Positions 42,697-51,132 of a stretch of 64,000 nucleotides of DNA are shown here, one piece after another; position 1 is the stretch's first letter; every line of letters begins with the position of its first letter. The stretch spans positions 62,001-126,000 of the forward strand of contig JADJVB010000010.1 in the NCBI GenBank assembly GCA_016710745.1. The letters run 5' to 3'. Source of the stretch: Chitinophagaceae bacterium. GTDB lineage: Bacteria > Bacteroidota > Bacteroidia > Chitinophagales > Chitinophagaceae. Position numbers and translations under genes: made by a program. Below the pieces are notes generated by a model. It was not told the DNA's origin, made no database searches, and was given only the letters and a program-made list of their open reading frames with translations.

Positions 42697-44913
42697 CTAC
42701 TTTAAAAGATCCTTTATTTTTTTTAAAGAGGCCTGGTTAAATACATTATCGAACGATTCTTTCACGTCTCTTTTTTCCCGGGCTGTTAAATGAAAATTCA
42801 ACGCCGCTTTCTTTTCTTCGGTTTGGGGCCTGTACATGAAGGAAATTTTTTGCAGGTTAATCGCTTTCTCCGACGACAAATAACTAAACTGATCACCTTC
42901 GGAATAATCCTGTATTTTTTGCCAGTTATGCTGCAACATGGTGCCGGGCTTAATGATAAAATCGGTGATCGATCCGGCTTCAAATGGTTCATGCCAGTTA
43001 TCAATGACCCGGTCGCGCATTTGTAAAATGATAACCGCACTTGTATTTTCCGCAAGCCAGTCTTTAAAATTTTCGATAAACCGAAGGGAGGTCTCCTGTC
43101 CAAAATTATCACGCAAGCCCGCATCCATCACATCAATAACCGGGTTACTGGGCAACCACACATTGGGCAATACGTAGGGGAATGTGGCATTCATCCTCAA
43201 CGCCGTGAGCAGCCGCAAATTCAACGGATCCTGTTTGGCAAACATGGCCGAAAAATCCACAGCATCCGGACTCACCGCGGTATCATTGACAAAAGCCAGG
43301 GGCTTCATCATAAAACTGATGGGCTGTGTGCTGATCATCATCCTTCTTCCATCTCTTGAAATGGTTGAATTGAAAAAGATCAGGGGGATCGTTGCCGCTT
43401 TCTCTTCGGCCCGGTAATCTATCAGTTGCCCATTGAAAACCTGTTCGGTGTTTTGGTCAAGTTTTCGTTCAAATGCGTAGCCACGGTCTTTGACATAGGT
43501 ATACCGGCCAACCGAAAACTGTTGGGCGGGCGCAAATATATCCCTGGCAACCATCGATGAAAAAACCGGGTTCAACAGATCCCTGGCAATATTGTCGGCA
43601 TACTCCTCCTTGTACAAATCCAGTTCCGGAAATCTTTGTTTATGTCTGTACAACTCACGATAATATGTAGCCGCAAGCATGCCGCCACTGGCCCCGCTGA
43701 TCAGCATGGTATGCGGCATCAGTTTTCCATTAACTGCTTTGTCGATCTGTTGCAGCGTATTCATCACAAAGGTTCCGCTACGCAACCCGCCGCCGCTTAC
43801 GTTTATAAAAATCATGACGGGCTTTTCTTCACCCAGGTTCTTCTTCCAGTTTGCCAGTATCTGCAACATATTGGCTTTATCGGCTTCTATTTTTCCTGGC
43901 AGGCAAATTTGTTGTAATGCCAACTTGCTGTAGTCGGGCCGCTCTTCCTTGTTCAGGTAGTTTATACCATAGGCTTTGTTACGGGTATCAATAATTTCCT
44001 GTTCATATAAAAAATCAACCGTCAGGACCAGCACGATAAAAAAAGGCAGACTCCAGCTTTGCAAAAAATGAGACAGGGCACCGATAACAGCCATCATCAA
44101 CGCAAAAAATACTAATATACTGGCTGCAGCCGGCACCTGAAAAACCGGGCTATCCATATTAAAACCAACAACCACCAGGAAAGCAAAAGCCAGAATGATA
44201 CTGAGTATCCCCGAAAAATGATGTCGCTTGAAAACCGTATCAATAAACACCTGGTTGTAATGTGATACATTCCGGATCTTTTTAAACCGAAAACTTTTAG
44301 AAAGAAAATAACTCACTTTTAAACCGGGATTCTCCCTTTCTTCCCGTTCTGCCTGATAATCGTGATTAACGTGTTGTGCGGTATCAATTATAGGTGCAAT
44401 GGCTCGCTGAATGGTTTTGTTGGCGCCAAAGAAATAGGCAAAGGAGATCGTCAAAATTAAAATAAAGCCTCCCGATATACCGGCAACAACAAGCAACACA
44501 TCGCCGGTATTCATCAGTTCCCGCTGTACATTGAAGTTCACCAATCTGTAAAAATAAAAAGCAATAAACAACAGCGGAAAAATGACGTTATTCATACAAT
44601 ATTTCAAAAACGGATGGCTGGTTGTAGCCAAAAAACGGAATCGCTTGCTGTGCATGATAAACGTGGTGATATTCCAGCTCATGACGAAGATGCCCAGTGC
44701 AATGCCCACAATGCCGGCACTTAACAGATTTACGTTGCCCAGATATTCGGGCGTAAAAAACAAGGCGTCGGATCCATAGTTTTTCAAAAAACCGCTGTTG
44801 ATCGTGCTTCCAAGTATAAACCAAAACACAAGAAGAGCCTGAAACTTTCTGAAATGAAGAATAAAAAGCTGAATGGGGAATGCGTAGTAAATGTCTTTAA
44901 GTACCTGTTTCAT
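42697..44913 (-). CDS. Membrane-anchored patatin-like phospholipase
   Basis: 738 residues from the ATG at 44913. Several transmembrane helices fill the N-terminal 300 residues (LLVFWFILGSTINSGF; GIVGIALGIFVMSW; GILSIILAFAFLVVVGFNM; ASILVFFALMMAVIGALSHF). The patatin domain follows (about 375-730) with the oxyanion loop in VSGGGLRSGTFV, nucleophile Ser in LISGASGGMLAATYYREL and catalytic Asp in VMDAGLRDNFG. It probably hydrolyses acyl lipids at the membrane. The lipid-kinase gene converges on it, a suggestive but unproven link. Confidence 0.87.
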   Translation of the reverse strand: MKQVLKDIYYAFPIQLFILHFRKFQALLVFWFILGSTINSGFLKNYGSDALFFTPEYLGNVNLLSAGIVGIALGIFVMSWNITTFIMHSKRFRFLATTSHPFLKYCMNNVIFPLLFIAFYFYRLVNFNVQRELMNTGDVLLVVAGISGGFILILTISFAYFFGANKTIQRAIAPIIDTAQHVNHDYQAEREERENPGLKVSYFLSKSFRFKKIRNVSHYNQVFIDTVFKRHHFSGILSIILAFAFLVVVGFNMDSPVFQVPAAASILVFFALMMAVIGALSHFLQSWSLPFFIVLVLTVDFLYEQEIIDTRNKAYGINYLNKEERPDYSKLALQQICLPGKIEADKANMLQILANWKKNLGEEKPVMIFINVSGGGLRSGTFVMNTLQQIDKAVNGKLMPHTMLISGASGGMLAATYYRELYRHKQRFPELDLYKEEYADNIARDLLNPVFSSMVARDIFAPAQQFSVGRYTYVKDRGYAFERKLDQNTEQVFNGQLIDYRAEEKAATIPLIFFNSTISRDGRRMMISTQPISFMMKPLAFVNDTAVSPDAVDFSAMFAKQDPLNLRLLTALRMNATFPYVLPNVWLPSNPVIDVMDAGLRDNFGQETSLRFIENFKDWLAENTSAVIILQMRDRVIDNWHEPFEAGSITDFIIKPGTMLQHNWQKIQDYSEGDQFSYLSSEKAINLQKISFMYRPQTEEKKAALNFHLTAREKRDVKESFDNVFNQASLKKIKDLLK

Positions 44914-44985
44914 GAGTGGCTGCGTATGCTTAAAAATAAACAATAACAGGCACTAATCAAAAAAGCCGATACCGGTAACCGGAAT

Positions 44986-46050
44986 CTATTTTCTTCTCAC
45001 CAGGTAAAGCAGCGTAAAGATAACCATCAGCAAAACCATGGCCACAAACTGGTGCGACACACCTGCAATAACCAACCTGTTTGGCAGGGTTGCATTCAAT
45101 ACCGTTAATATGCCCAGTAAAACCTGCAATATGATCAACACCATAACGGTATTGCGAAGCCGGCCGAATAGACCTTTATCTACGATGGCCCGGGACCGAT
45201 ACCACCAGGCAGCAACCAGGATCAGCAGTAAATAAGCAAGTCCGCGGTGAATAAAATGAATGCTGATTGGATCGGTTACCAGGTTGGCAACCCACCCGCT
45301 GCCGGTAAACATATTGGGCGGAATTACGGCACCATTGATATCGGGCCAGGTGGGCGCCACGATGGCGGCCCGCAAACCAGCCATAAAGCCGCCATAGATC
45401 AATTGTAAAACCAACACGGCAGCTATACCCAGCAGAAAATTCTTCACTACCGGATTTATTACGAGCTGCTCTTTTTTGATCAGTAAACTCAAAGCAAACC
45501 ACATGGTATAACACAACAAACCAAGTGCAGCAATAAAATGTGTGGTAAGTTCCACATGCCCAACAAAATACTTTTCGGGAACCAGCCCGCTCTTTACCAT
45601 GAACCAACCAATGAAACCCTGCACCCCGCCCAGTAAAAATAGTATGATCATCGGCTTGACCATGCGGCTATCAAATTTCCTTTTTATCAGAAAATAAACA
45701 AAGCCGAATAAAAATACCAATCCCATCAATCGGGCCCAGGTACGATGAAACCATTCCCAGAAAAAAATTGATTTAAACTCAGACAGTGAAAAATGAGCAT
45801 GCACATACTTGAACTGATCGGTTACTTTATACCTGTCAAATTCTACCTGCCAGGCTTCGTCATTCATTGGCGGCAGGGCGCCGGTGATGGGCTTCCATTC
45901 GGTAATGGAAAGTCCGGATTCCGTTAGGCGGGTAATGCCACCTATCAAAACCTGAACAACGATCATAGCCACCCCGATCAACAGCCAGACAGCGATTTGG
46001 CGTTGATTTCGTCGTATTTGTTCGGCCTGGTTCAGTGAAGAAATATCCAT
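44986..46050 (-). CDS. ctaA: Heme A synthase CtaA
   Basis: 354 residues with eight transmembrane helices. It converts heme O to heme A for aa3-type cytochrome oxidase. The family opening GGITRLTESGLSITEWKPI and helices with His in VHAHFSLSEFK, FHRTWARLMGLV, HVELTTHFIAALGLL, FIHRGLAYLLL and VSHQFVAMV are all present (heme-ligand His pairs). It stands alone, without ctaB or oxidase subunits beside it. Confidence 0.94.
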   Translation of the reverse strand: MDISSLNQAEQIRRNQRQIAVWLLIGVAMIVVQVLIGGITRLTESGLSITEWKPITGALPPMNDEAWQVEFDRYKVTDQFKYVHAHFSLSEFKSIFFWEWFHRTWARLMGLVFLFGFVYFLIKRKFDSRMVKPMIILFLLGGVQGFIGWFMVKSGLVPEKYFVGHVELTTHFIAALGLLCYTMWFALSLLIKKEQLVINPVVKNFLLGIAAVLVLQLIYGGFMAGLRAAIVAPTWPDINGAVIPPNMFTGSGWVANLVTDPISIHFIHRGLAYLLLILVAAWWYRSRAIVDKGLFGRLRNTVMVLIILQVLLGILTVLNATLPNRLVIAGVSHQFVAMVLLMVIFTLLYLVRRK

Positions 46051-46134
46051 GGTGCCGCAAATTTACAGCAGCATTTGCTGTTATTGCAAAATGAATTGCT
46101 TTTTTATGATTTTAACGGATATTTGTTAAACAAG

Positions 46135-46731
46135 ATGTTAGCCCCCTTTCTTCACAACAATTTACTGGAAGCCGGTTTGGATGAAGCCGGCCGTGGCTGC
46201 TATGCGGGTCCGGTATTTGCTGCGGCCGTCATGCTGCCAAAGGATTTTCACCATCCGCTGTTGAACGACAGCAAGCAATTGAATGAAAAACAGCGGGAAT
46301 TGCTGAGGCCGGTCATCGAAAAAGAAAGTATTGCTTTTGCCGTCGCTTTGGTTGATAATAATACGATCGACAATATCAATATTCTGCAGGCCAGTTTTAT
46401 GGCCATGCACCTGTCCATTAATAAATTAAAAACGATACCTGAGTTTTTACTGATCGATGGCAATCGTTTTAAAGCCTATCCAAAAATTCCACATCAATGT
46501 ATTATCAAAGGCGATGGAAAATATGCTTCCATAGCAGCTGCCAGCATTTTAGCCAAAACCTACCGCGACGAATACATGCAAAAGCTTCATCATGATTTTC
46601 CGCAATATGGCTGGGATAAGAACAAAGGATACGGAACAGCAGTGCATCGCCGTGCCATTGCACAATATGGCTTGTGCATACATCACCGGAAAAGCTTTAA
46701 TATTCAACCCTCCGCTACATCGTTAATTTAA
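46135..46731 (+). CDS. rnhB: Ribonuclease HII
   Basis: 198 residues from the ATG at 46135; the open frame reaches back to a TTG at 46075 but homology starts with EAGLDEAGRGCYAGPV. It removes ribonucleotides and RNA from RNA-DNA hybrids. Acidic active-site residues are in GLDEAGRG, LIDGNRFK and the downstream DFPQYGWDKNKGYGT region; AAASILAKTYRDEYM is also typical. It is divergent from ctaA. Confidence 0.95.
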   Translation: MLAPFLHNNLLEAGLDEAGRGCYAGPVFAAAVMLPKDFHHPLLNDSKQLNEKQRELLRPVIEKESIAFAVALVDNNTIDNINILQASFMAMHLSINKLKTIPEFLLIDGNRFKAYPKIPHQCIIKGDGKYASIAAASILAKTYRDEYMQKLHHDFPQYGWDKNKGYGTAVHRRAIAQYGLCIHHRKSFNIQPSATSLI

Positions 46732-46818
46732 CATCTCTTTGTTAAACAGCTTTAAACTGTCTTGGTCTATGTATTAATGAATTAGAAAATAATTTATTAA
46801 TCATGAAAACAAAAAATC

Positions 46819-47124
46819 ATGAAAATAAAATTACTCGCAGCAACCGTGTTATTCCTGGCTCTGGGCATAACCACAACAGAAGCTCAAAACAGGCAATTAA
46901 AAGAGCGCAGCCAATTGGAACAGGCCGGCCGTAAAGGCGGCGAATTTTCAAAAAGCGACAAATGGAACAAAACAAAAAAAGATGGAAAATTCCGGAAAGC
47001 GGATGGAAAATTCAAGGCGGATAAAATGACCAAAGGCGGTCACGGAAAAAAATTCCGCAAGAACAAAAGGCATCACCAACAACACGGTTTTCGCGGAAAG
47101 CACCGGAGATCAAACAGATATTAA
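46819..47124 (+). CDS. Small secreted, highly basic protein
   Basis: 101 residues with a signal peptide (ATVLFLALGITTTEAQ, cut near residue 22). The mature part is extremely rich in Lys, Arg, Gly and His with GKF-type repeats (KKDGKFRKADGKFKADK) and a His/Arg-rich tail (KRHHQQHGFRGKHRR). No known domain. It could bind polyanions or act in the cell envelope; nothing proves it. The ATG has an upstream duplicate (TCATGAAAA twice, at 46801 and 46817), which makes the start selection slightly uncertain. Confidence 0.55.
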   Translation: MKIKLLAATVLFLALGITTTEAQNRQLKERSQLEQAGRKGGEFSKSDKWNKTKKDGKFRKADGKFKADKMTKGGHGKKFRKNKRHHQQHGFRGKHRRSNRY

Positions 47125-47150
47125 AAAGTTTACCTGACAGCAGCAGTACT

Positions 47151-47175
47151 TTCCCGCCCCGTAAGGCGGGATTTG
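47151..47175. terminator. Terminator between convergent genes
   Basis: Perfect 7-bp arms TCCCGCC and GGCGGGA around a six-base loop, followed by ATTTGTTT. It lies between the basic-protein gene and the tsaC-type gene, which converge. Confidence 0.6.
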
Positions 47176-47176
47176 T

Positions 47177-47785
47177 TTATGCTTCCCATACCCCCTGCCC
47201 CTGCCTGACGATCTCCCAGTCGCTTCCGGTACAATCAACTATGGTAGATGGGATCATGCTGCCGATGCCGCCGTCGATCACAAAATCTACCTTGTCACCA
47301 AATTTTTCAGCAATCACTTCGGGATCGGTATATTCTTCCACCATGTCGCCTGGTAAAGAGGCACTGAGGATCGGATTACCCAACTCATCGAGTATGTGCC
47401 GGCAGATGATATTATCAGGTACCCGTATACCTACCGTTGATTTTTTGCTCTGCAATATTTTAGGAACCTGCTTGCTGGCGGGCAAAATAAAAGTATAGGC
47501 GCCCGGCAAGTAGCTTTTCAACATCCGGTAAAGGGGCGTATCAATACTTTTGGTGTAATCGCTTAAATGACTCAGGTCGCGGCAAATAAAAGACAGTTGG
47601 GCTTTTTGAGGATTGATGTTTTTTATTTTACAAATACGGTCAATTGCCTTGTGTTGATTTATATCGCAGCCTAAACCATAAATGGTGTCGGTTGGATAAA
47701 TGATCACACCGCCGTCTTTCAGGCATTCGGCCACCTGCCTGACCAGCCTCGGTTGCGGATTTTCGGGATGTATCTGAATTAACAC
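47177..47785 (-). CDS. Threonylcarbamoyl-AMP synthase family protein (YciO/TsaC/Sua5)
   Basis: 202 residues from the GTG at 47785 (V-LIQIHPENPQPR), the start expected for this family; the frame runs upstream to another GTG (47827) with no homology. The YrdC-like fold shows GGVIIYPTDTIYGLGCDI, KAQLSFICRDLSHLSDY, GAYTFILPASKQVPKIL and STVGIRVPDNIICRHIL. The family makes threonylcarbamoyl-AMP for tRNA t6A; the Bacteroidota YciO-like branch may differ. It is divergent from pfkB, whose promoter lies between. Confidence 0.87.
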   Translation of the reverse strand: MLIQIHPENPQPRLVRQVAECLKDGGVIIYPTDTIYGLGCDINQHKAIDRICKIKNINPQKAQLSFICRDLSHLSDYTKSIDTPLYRMLKSYLPGAYTFILPASKQVPKILQSKKSTVGIRVPDNIICRHILDELGNPILSASLPGDMVEEYTDPEVIAEKFGDKVDFVIDGGIGSMIPSTIVDCTGSDWEIVRQGQGVWEA

Positions 47786-47853
47786 GTTTCCTGATTTTTT
47801 TAAAATTATTTCCGGCAATAATGGCACAACTTACTAAAATCATTTTAATCAGT

Positions 47854-47861
47854 TACTTTTG
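47854..47861 (+). promoter_or_regulatory. -7 promoter element before pfkB-family gene
   Basis: TACTTTTG is a perfect TAnnTTTG match, followed by C as often seen. The ATG at 47923 follows after 61 bp. A TTA (47831-47833) sits roughly where the -33 TTG would be. Confidence 0.55.
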
Positions 47862-47922
47862 CCCGCGGAGCCCGGTTCCGCAGGAATCGGGCAGCTTTGA
47901 TAAAATACTCAAAATTCAGCTT

Positions 47923-48846
47923 ATGTCAGTAATATGCGTTGGTACCATGGCTTTTGATGCTATAGAAACGCCATTTGGTAAAGTAGATAAAATAGTTGGT
48001 GGATCCGGAACTTATGTTGCCTATGCAGCCAGTAATTTTGTAACCCCTATTCAACAGATATCCATTGTTGGTTACGATTTTCCGCAGGAAGAAATGGATG
48101 AAATGAAAAAACGTGGAGTTTCTTTGGAGGGTGTAGAAATTGTAAAAGATAAAAAATCTTTTTTCTGGAGCGGTAAATACCATTTGGATATGAATAGCCG
48201 GGACACATTGGTTACCGACCTGAATGTTTTAGAAGATTTTAACCCGGTGGTGCCCGACAGTTACCAGGGAGCCGACTTTTTAATTTTGGGCAACCTGGCA
48301 CCAGATATACAGATGAGTGTGATTGATCAGTTGAAAGTTCGTCCTAAACTGATTGTGATGGACACGATGAATTTTTGGATGGACATTGCCATGGATGGAT
48401 TGAAGGCGGTGTTAAAAAAAGTTGACGTACTCTTGGTGAATGATGCCGAAGCCAGACAGTTAAGTGGTGAACTTTCGCTGGTAAAAGCAGCCCACCTTAT
48501 TATGGATATGGGACCAAAGTTTTTAATTATTAAAAAGGGTGAACACGGCGCCTTATTATTTCATCAAAACCATGTTTTCTTTGCACCTGCGTTGCCCCTG
48601 GAAGAAGTATTTGACCCAACCGGTGCCGGCGATACTTTTGCCGGCGGCTTTATTGGTCATTTGGCTAAAACCAAAGATACCAGTTTTGAAAACATGAAAA
48701 CAGCCATTATCGTAGGCAGTGCCATGGCCAGTTTCTGTGTTGAAAAATTTGGACCCGAAAGATTGAAAGAAATTACAAAAGAAGATATTGATGCCAGGCT
48801 GGCCGAATTTGTACAACTGGTGAATTTTGATATCGACCTGGTTTAA
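47923..48846 (+). CDS. PfkB-family carbohydrate/ribokinase-like kinase
   Basis: 307 residues from the ATG at 47923; 34 more upstream codons are open but lie over the promoter. PfkB motifs are GGSGTYVAYAASNF at the N-terminus and the C-terminal DPTGAGDTFAGGFIGHL with the catalytic Asp. IVSG-type VKKVDVLLVNDAEARQLSG fits the sugar-kinase fold. The substrate is unknown; the Bacteroidota group to which it looks closest is annotated only as sugar kinase. Confidence 0.9.
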   Translation: MSVICVGTMAFDAIETPFGKVDKIVGGSGTYVAYAASNFVTPIQQISIVGYDFPQEEMDEMKKRGVSLEGVEIVKDKKSFFWSGKYHLDMNSRDTLVTDLNVLEDFNPVVPDSYQGADFLILGNLAPDIQMSVIDQLKVRPKLIVMDTMNFWMDIAMDGLKAVLKKVDVLLVNDAEARQLSGELSLVKAAHLIMDMGPKFLIIKKGEHGALLFHQNHVFFAPALPLEEVFDPTGAGDTFAGGFIGHLAKTKDTSFENMKTAIIVGSAMASFCVEKFGPERLKEITKEDIDARLAEFVQLVNFDIDLV

Positions 48847-48863
48847 TTTTAAGTCAGATCCGG

Positions 48864-48894
48864 TACATAAGCCTCGCTATGCGGGGCTTATGTA
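48864..48894 (+). terminator. Terminator after pfkB-family gene
   Basis: Long stem ACATAAGCC / GGCTTATGT with inner CGC/GCG around TAT. It lies 18 bp after the stop codon. The right arm is not followed by a long T-run, so termination is probable rather than certain. Confidence 0.5.
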
Positions 48895-49027
48895 TTGTAA
48901 CCACCTGTTAACCTGTTAGCCTGGTTCCGCTATGGTTTTACCCGTACCCTCACTCCAAACCTTCCATCAAATAAAAACAAACTGGTGAAAAAATTTTTCT
49001 AATTTCGGCATTCACCAAATAAGCTAT

Positions 49028-51064
49028 ATGAAAAAGTTATTACCGTCGGTGTTCCTGGCAGCACTTTCCATTTGTATTTTTTCCTGCAACAATAATGAAT
49101 CATCAAACAGTGAGCGAAAATCACTATTGCTTGCAAACGTCGATTCTTCTGTTAGTCCCGGCGATGATTTTTACCAATTTGCCAACGGCAAATGGCTCGA
49201 CACGGCAACCATCCCCGCTACAGAATCGAACATGGGTGCAGGAAAAGAAATGTATAACCGCACCAAGCTACGCATAAAAGAAATATTGGAAACTGTTTCG
49301 GCCACAAGTAATACAGCCGGCAGCATAGAACAGAAAGTAGGTGATTTTTACCTATCAGGAATGGATTCTGCTGCCATTGAAAAACGAGGCTATGAACCGG
49401 TAAAACCATGGCTCCAAAATATAGATGCCATAAAGGATGCCAGGGCAGTAATGCAATTTGCAGCCGGCCAGATCACCTATGGCGGCTCATTATTGATGGG
49501 CGGATATGTTGGTGCAGATGAAAAAAACAGTTCAGTAAATATCGCTTCATTCTATCAATCCGGCATCGGCCTGCCCGACAGGGATTATTATTTTAAAACC
49601 GATGAGGCAACAATAAAAACGGTGAAAGCCTACCAAAACTATATTCAAAAATTATTCACCCTTACGGGAGATGATTCTGCTACAGCCGCCAAAAACATGG
49701 CGACCATTTATGAGCTGGAAAAGAAAATAGCAGGAAGTCACAGAACCAATGTTGAATTGAGAGACCCGCAATCCAATTATAACAAAATGGCGGTGGTGGA
49801 TCTGGATAAAAAAATGCCCGCAATTGGCTGGACAGGTTTTTTACAAGCCATTTCTGTAAAAGCCGATTCTTTGAATATAGGGCAGCCAGGCTATTATCAA
49901 AAACTGAACGAACTCCTCACCACCGTACCGGTTGAAAACTGGAAAACCTACCTGCGTTTTCATGTACTAAACGATGCCGCACCTGCATTAAGCAGCCCGT
50001 TTGTGCAGGCCCGTTTCGACTATGCCGGCAAGGCATTGAGTGGCCAACAGCAAATGAAAGAAAGATGGGAGCGGATTTACCAGCAAACGGATGGCAATCT
50101 GGGTGAAGCGTTGGGCGAATTATACGTAAAGAAATACTTTACAGAAGATGCAAAAAAGCGGATGCTTGACCTGGTTAACAACCTGCAAAAAGCCTTCGAA
50201 GCCCGCATAACAAAATTAGACTGGATGAGTGACAGCACAAAAATAAAGGCTAAAGAAAAACTATACACGTTCATTAAAAAAATTGGTTTCCCTGATACCT
50301 GGAGAGATTATAGTAAAGTGAATATTGATAAAAATAAATTTTTTGAGAACCTGCTTGCCTGCGGCAAGAACGAGTACAATTATCAGGTAAGCAAAATAGG
50401 TAAGCCGGTTGACAGAACCGAATGGGGCATGTCTCCGCCAACCATTAACGCCTATTACAATCCTACCTTTAATGAGATTGTTTTCCCGGCAGGTATTTTA
50501 CAATACCCTTTCTTTGATGCTGATATTGATGATGCGATGAATTACGGCGCTATTGGTATGGTGATCGGTCATGAAATGACCCATGGTTTTGACGACCAGG
50601 GTGCTCAATATGATAAAGACGGCAATCTTAAAAACTGGTGGAGCAAGGAAGACTTTGAAAAATTCAAAGCTAAAGGAGAGCAGGTAATCAATTTATATAA
50701 CAGCTTTACGGTGCTCGACAGTCTTCATATAAATGGCAAACTTACGCAGGGTGAAAATACGGCTGATATAGGCGGCATTGCTATTGCCTATGATGCCTTT
50801 AAACTGACCAAACAGGGACAAGACACGGTGAAGATCGATGGACTTAGCCCTGATCAGCGTTTCTTCCTTTCCTATGCAGCGATATGGCGCAGAAAAGGAA
50901 AAGATGAAGCATTACGTCAGCAGATAAACACCGACCCGCATTCACCGGCCAATTACCGGGTACTGGGCCCGTTGATGAGCTTTACACCTTTTTACACGGC
51001 GTTCAATATTAAGGAAGGCGACAAGATGTTTATTCCTGTTAAAGACAGAATCAATATCTGGTAA
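49028..51064 (+). CDS. M13-family (neprilysin-like) zinc metallopeptidase, lipoprotein
   Basis: 678 residues. The leader ends in a lipobox-like ICIFSCNNNES, so it is probably anchored outside the inner membrane. The M13 N-domain starts PGDDFYQFANGKWLDTATIP. The zinc site HEMTH is in VIGHEMTHGFDDQGAQYD with the third ligand Glu in GENTADIGGIAIAYDAF; the C-terminal MSFTPFYTAFNIKEGDKM is typical. It cleaves peptides in the periplasm. A -7-like TAATTTCGG lies just before the ATG. Confidence 0.95.
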   Translation: MKKLLPSVFLAALSICIFSCNNNESSNSERKSLLLANVDSSVSPGDDFYQFANGKWLDTATIPATESNMGAGKEMYNRTKLRIKEILETVSATSNTAGSIEQKVGDFYLSGMDSAAIEKRGYEPVKPWLQNIDAIKDARAVMQFAAGQITYGGSLLMGGYVGADEKNSSVNIASFYQSGIGLPDRDYYFKTDEATIKTVKAYQNYIQKLFTLTGDDSATAAKNMATIYELEKKIAGSHRTNVELRDPQSNYNKMAVVDLDKKMPAIGWTGFLQAISVKADSLNIGQPGYYQKLNELLTTVPVENWKTYLRFHVLNDAAPALSSPFVQARFDYAGKALSGQQQMKERWERIYQQTDGNLGEALGELYVKKYFTEDAKKRMLDLVNNLQKAFEARITKLDWMSDSTKIKAKEKLYTFIKKIGFPDTWRDYSKVNIDKNKFFENLLACGKNEYNYQVSKIGKPVDRTEWGMSPPTINAYYNPTFNEIVFPAGILQYPFFDADIDDAMNYGAIGMVIGHEMTHGFDDQGAQYDKDGNLKNWWSKEDFEKFKAKGEQVINLYNSFTVLDSLHINGKLTQGENTADIGGIAIAYDAFKLTKQGQDTVKIDGLSPDQRFFLSYAAIWRRKGKDEALRQQINTDPHSPANYRVLGPLMSFTPFYTAFNIKEGDKMFIPVKDRINIW

Positions 51065-51089
51065 ATATTTTTAAAATCAAGTTGATAAA

Positions 51090-51127
51090 ACATGGCCAAA
51101 GTGTAAAACTTTGGCCGTGTTTTTTTT
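51090..51127. terminator. Bidirectional terminator between convergent peptidase genes
   Basis: GGCCAAAGT and ACTTTGGCC pair perfectly around five bases, extended by ACA/TGT, with seven or more T on the right and A-rich sequence on the left. It lies between the M13 and S9 peptidase genes. Confidence 0.75.
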
Positions 51128-51132
51128 GACAT

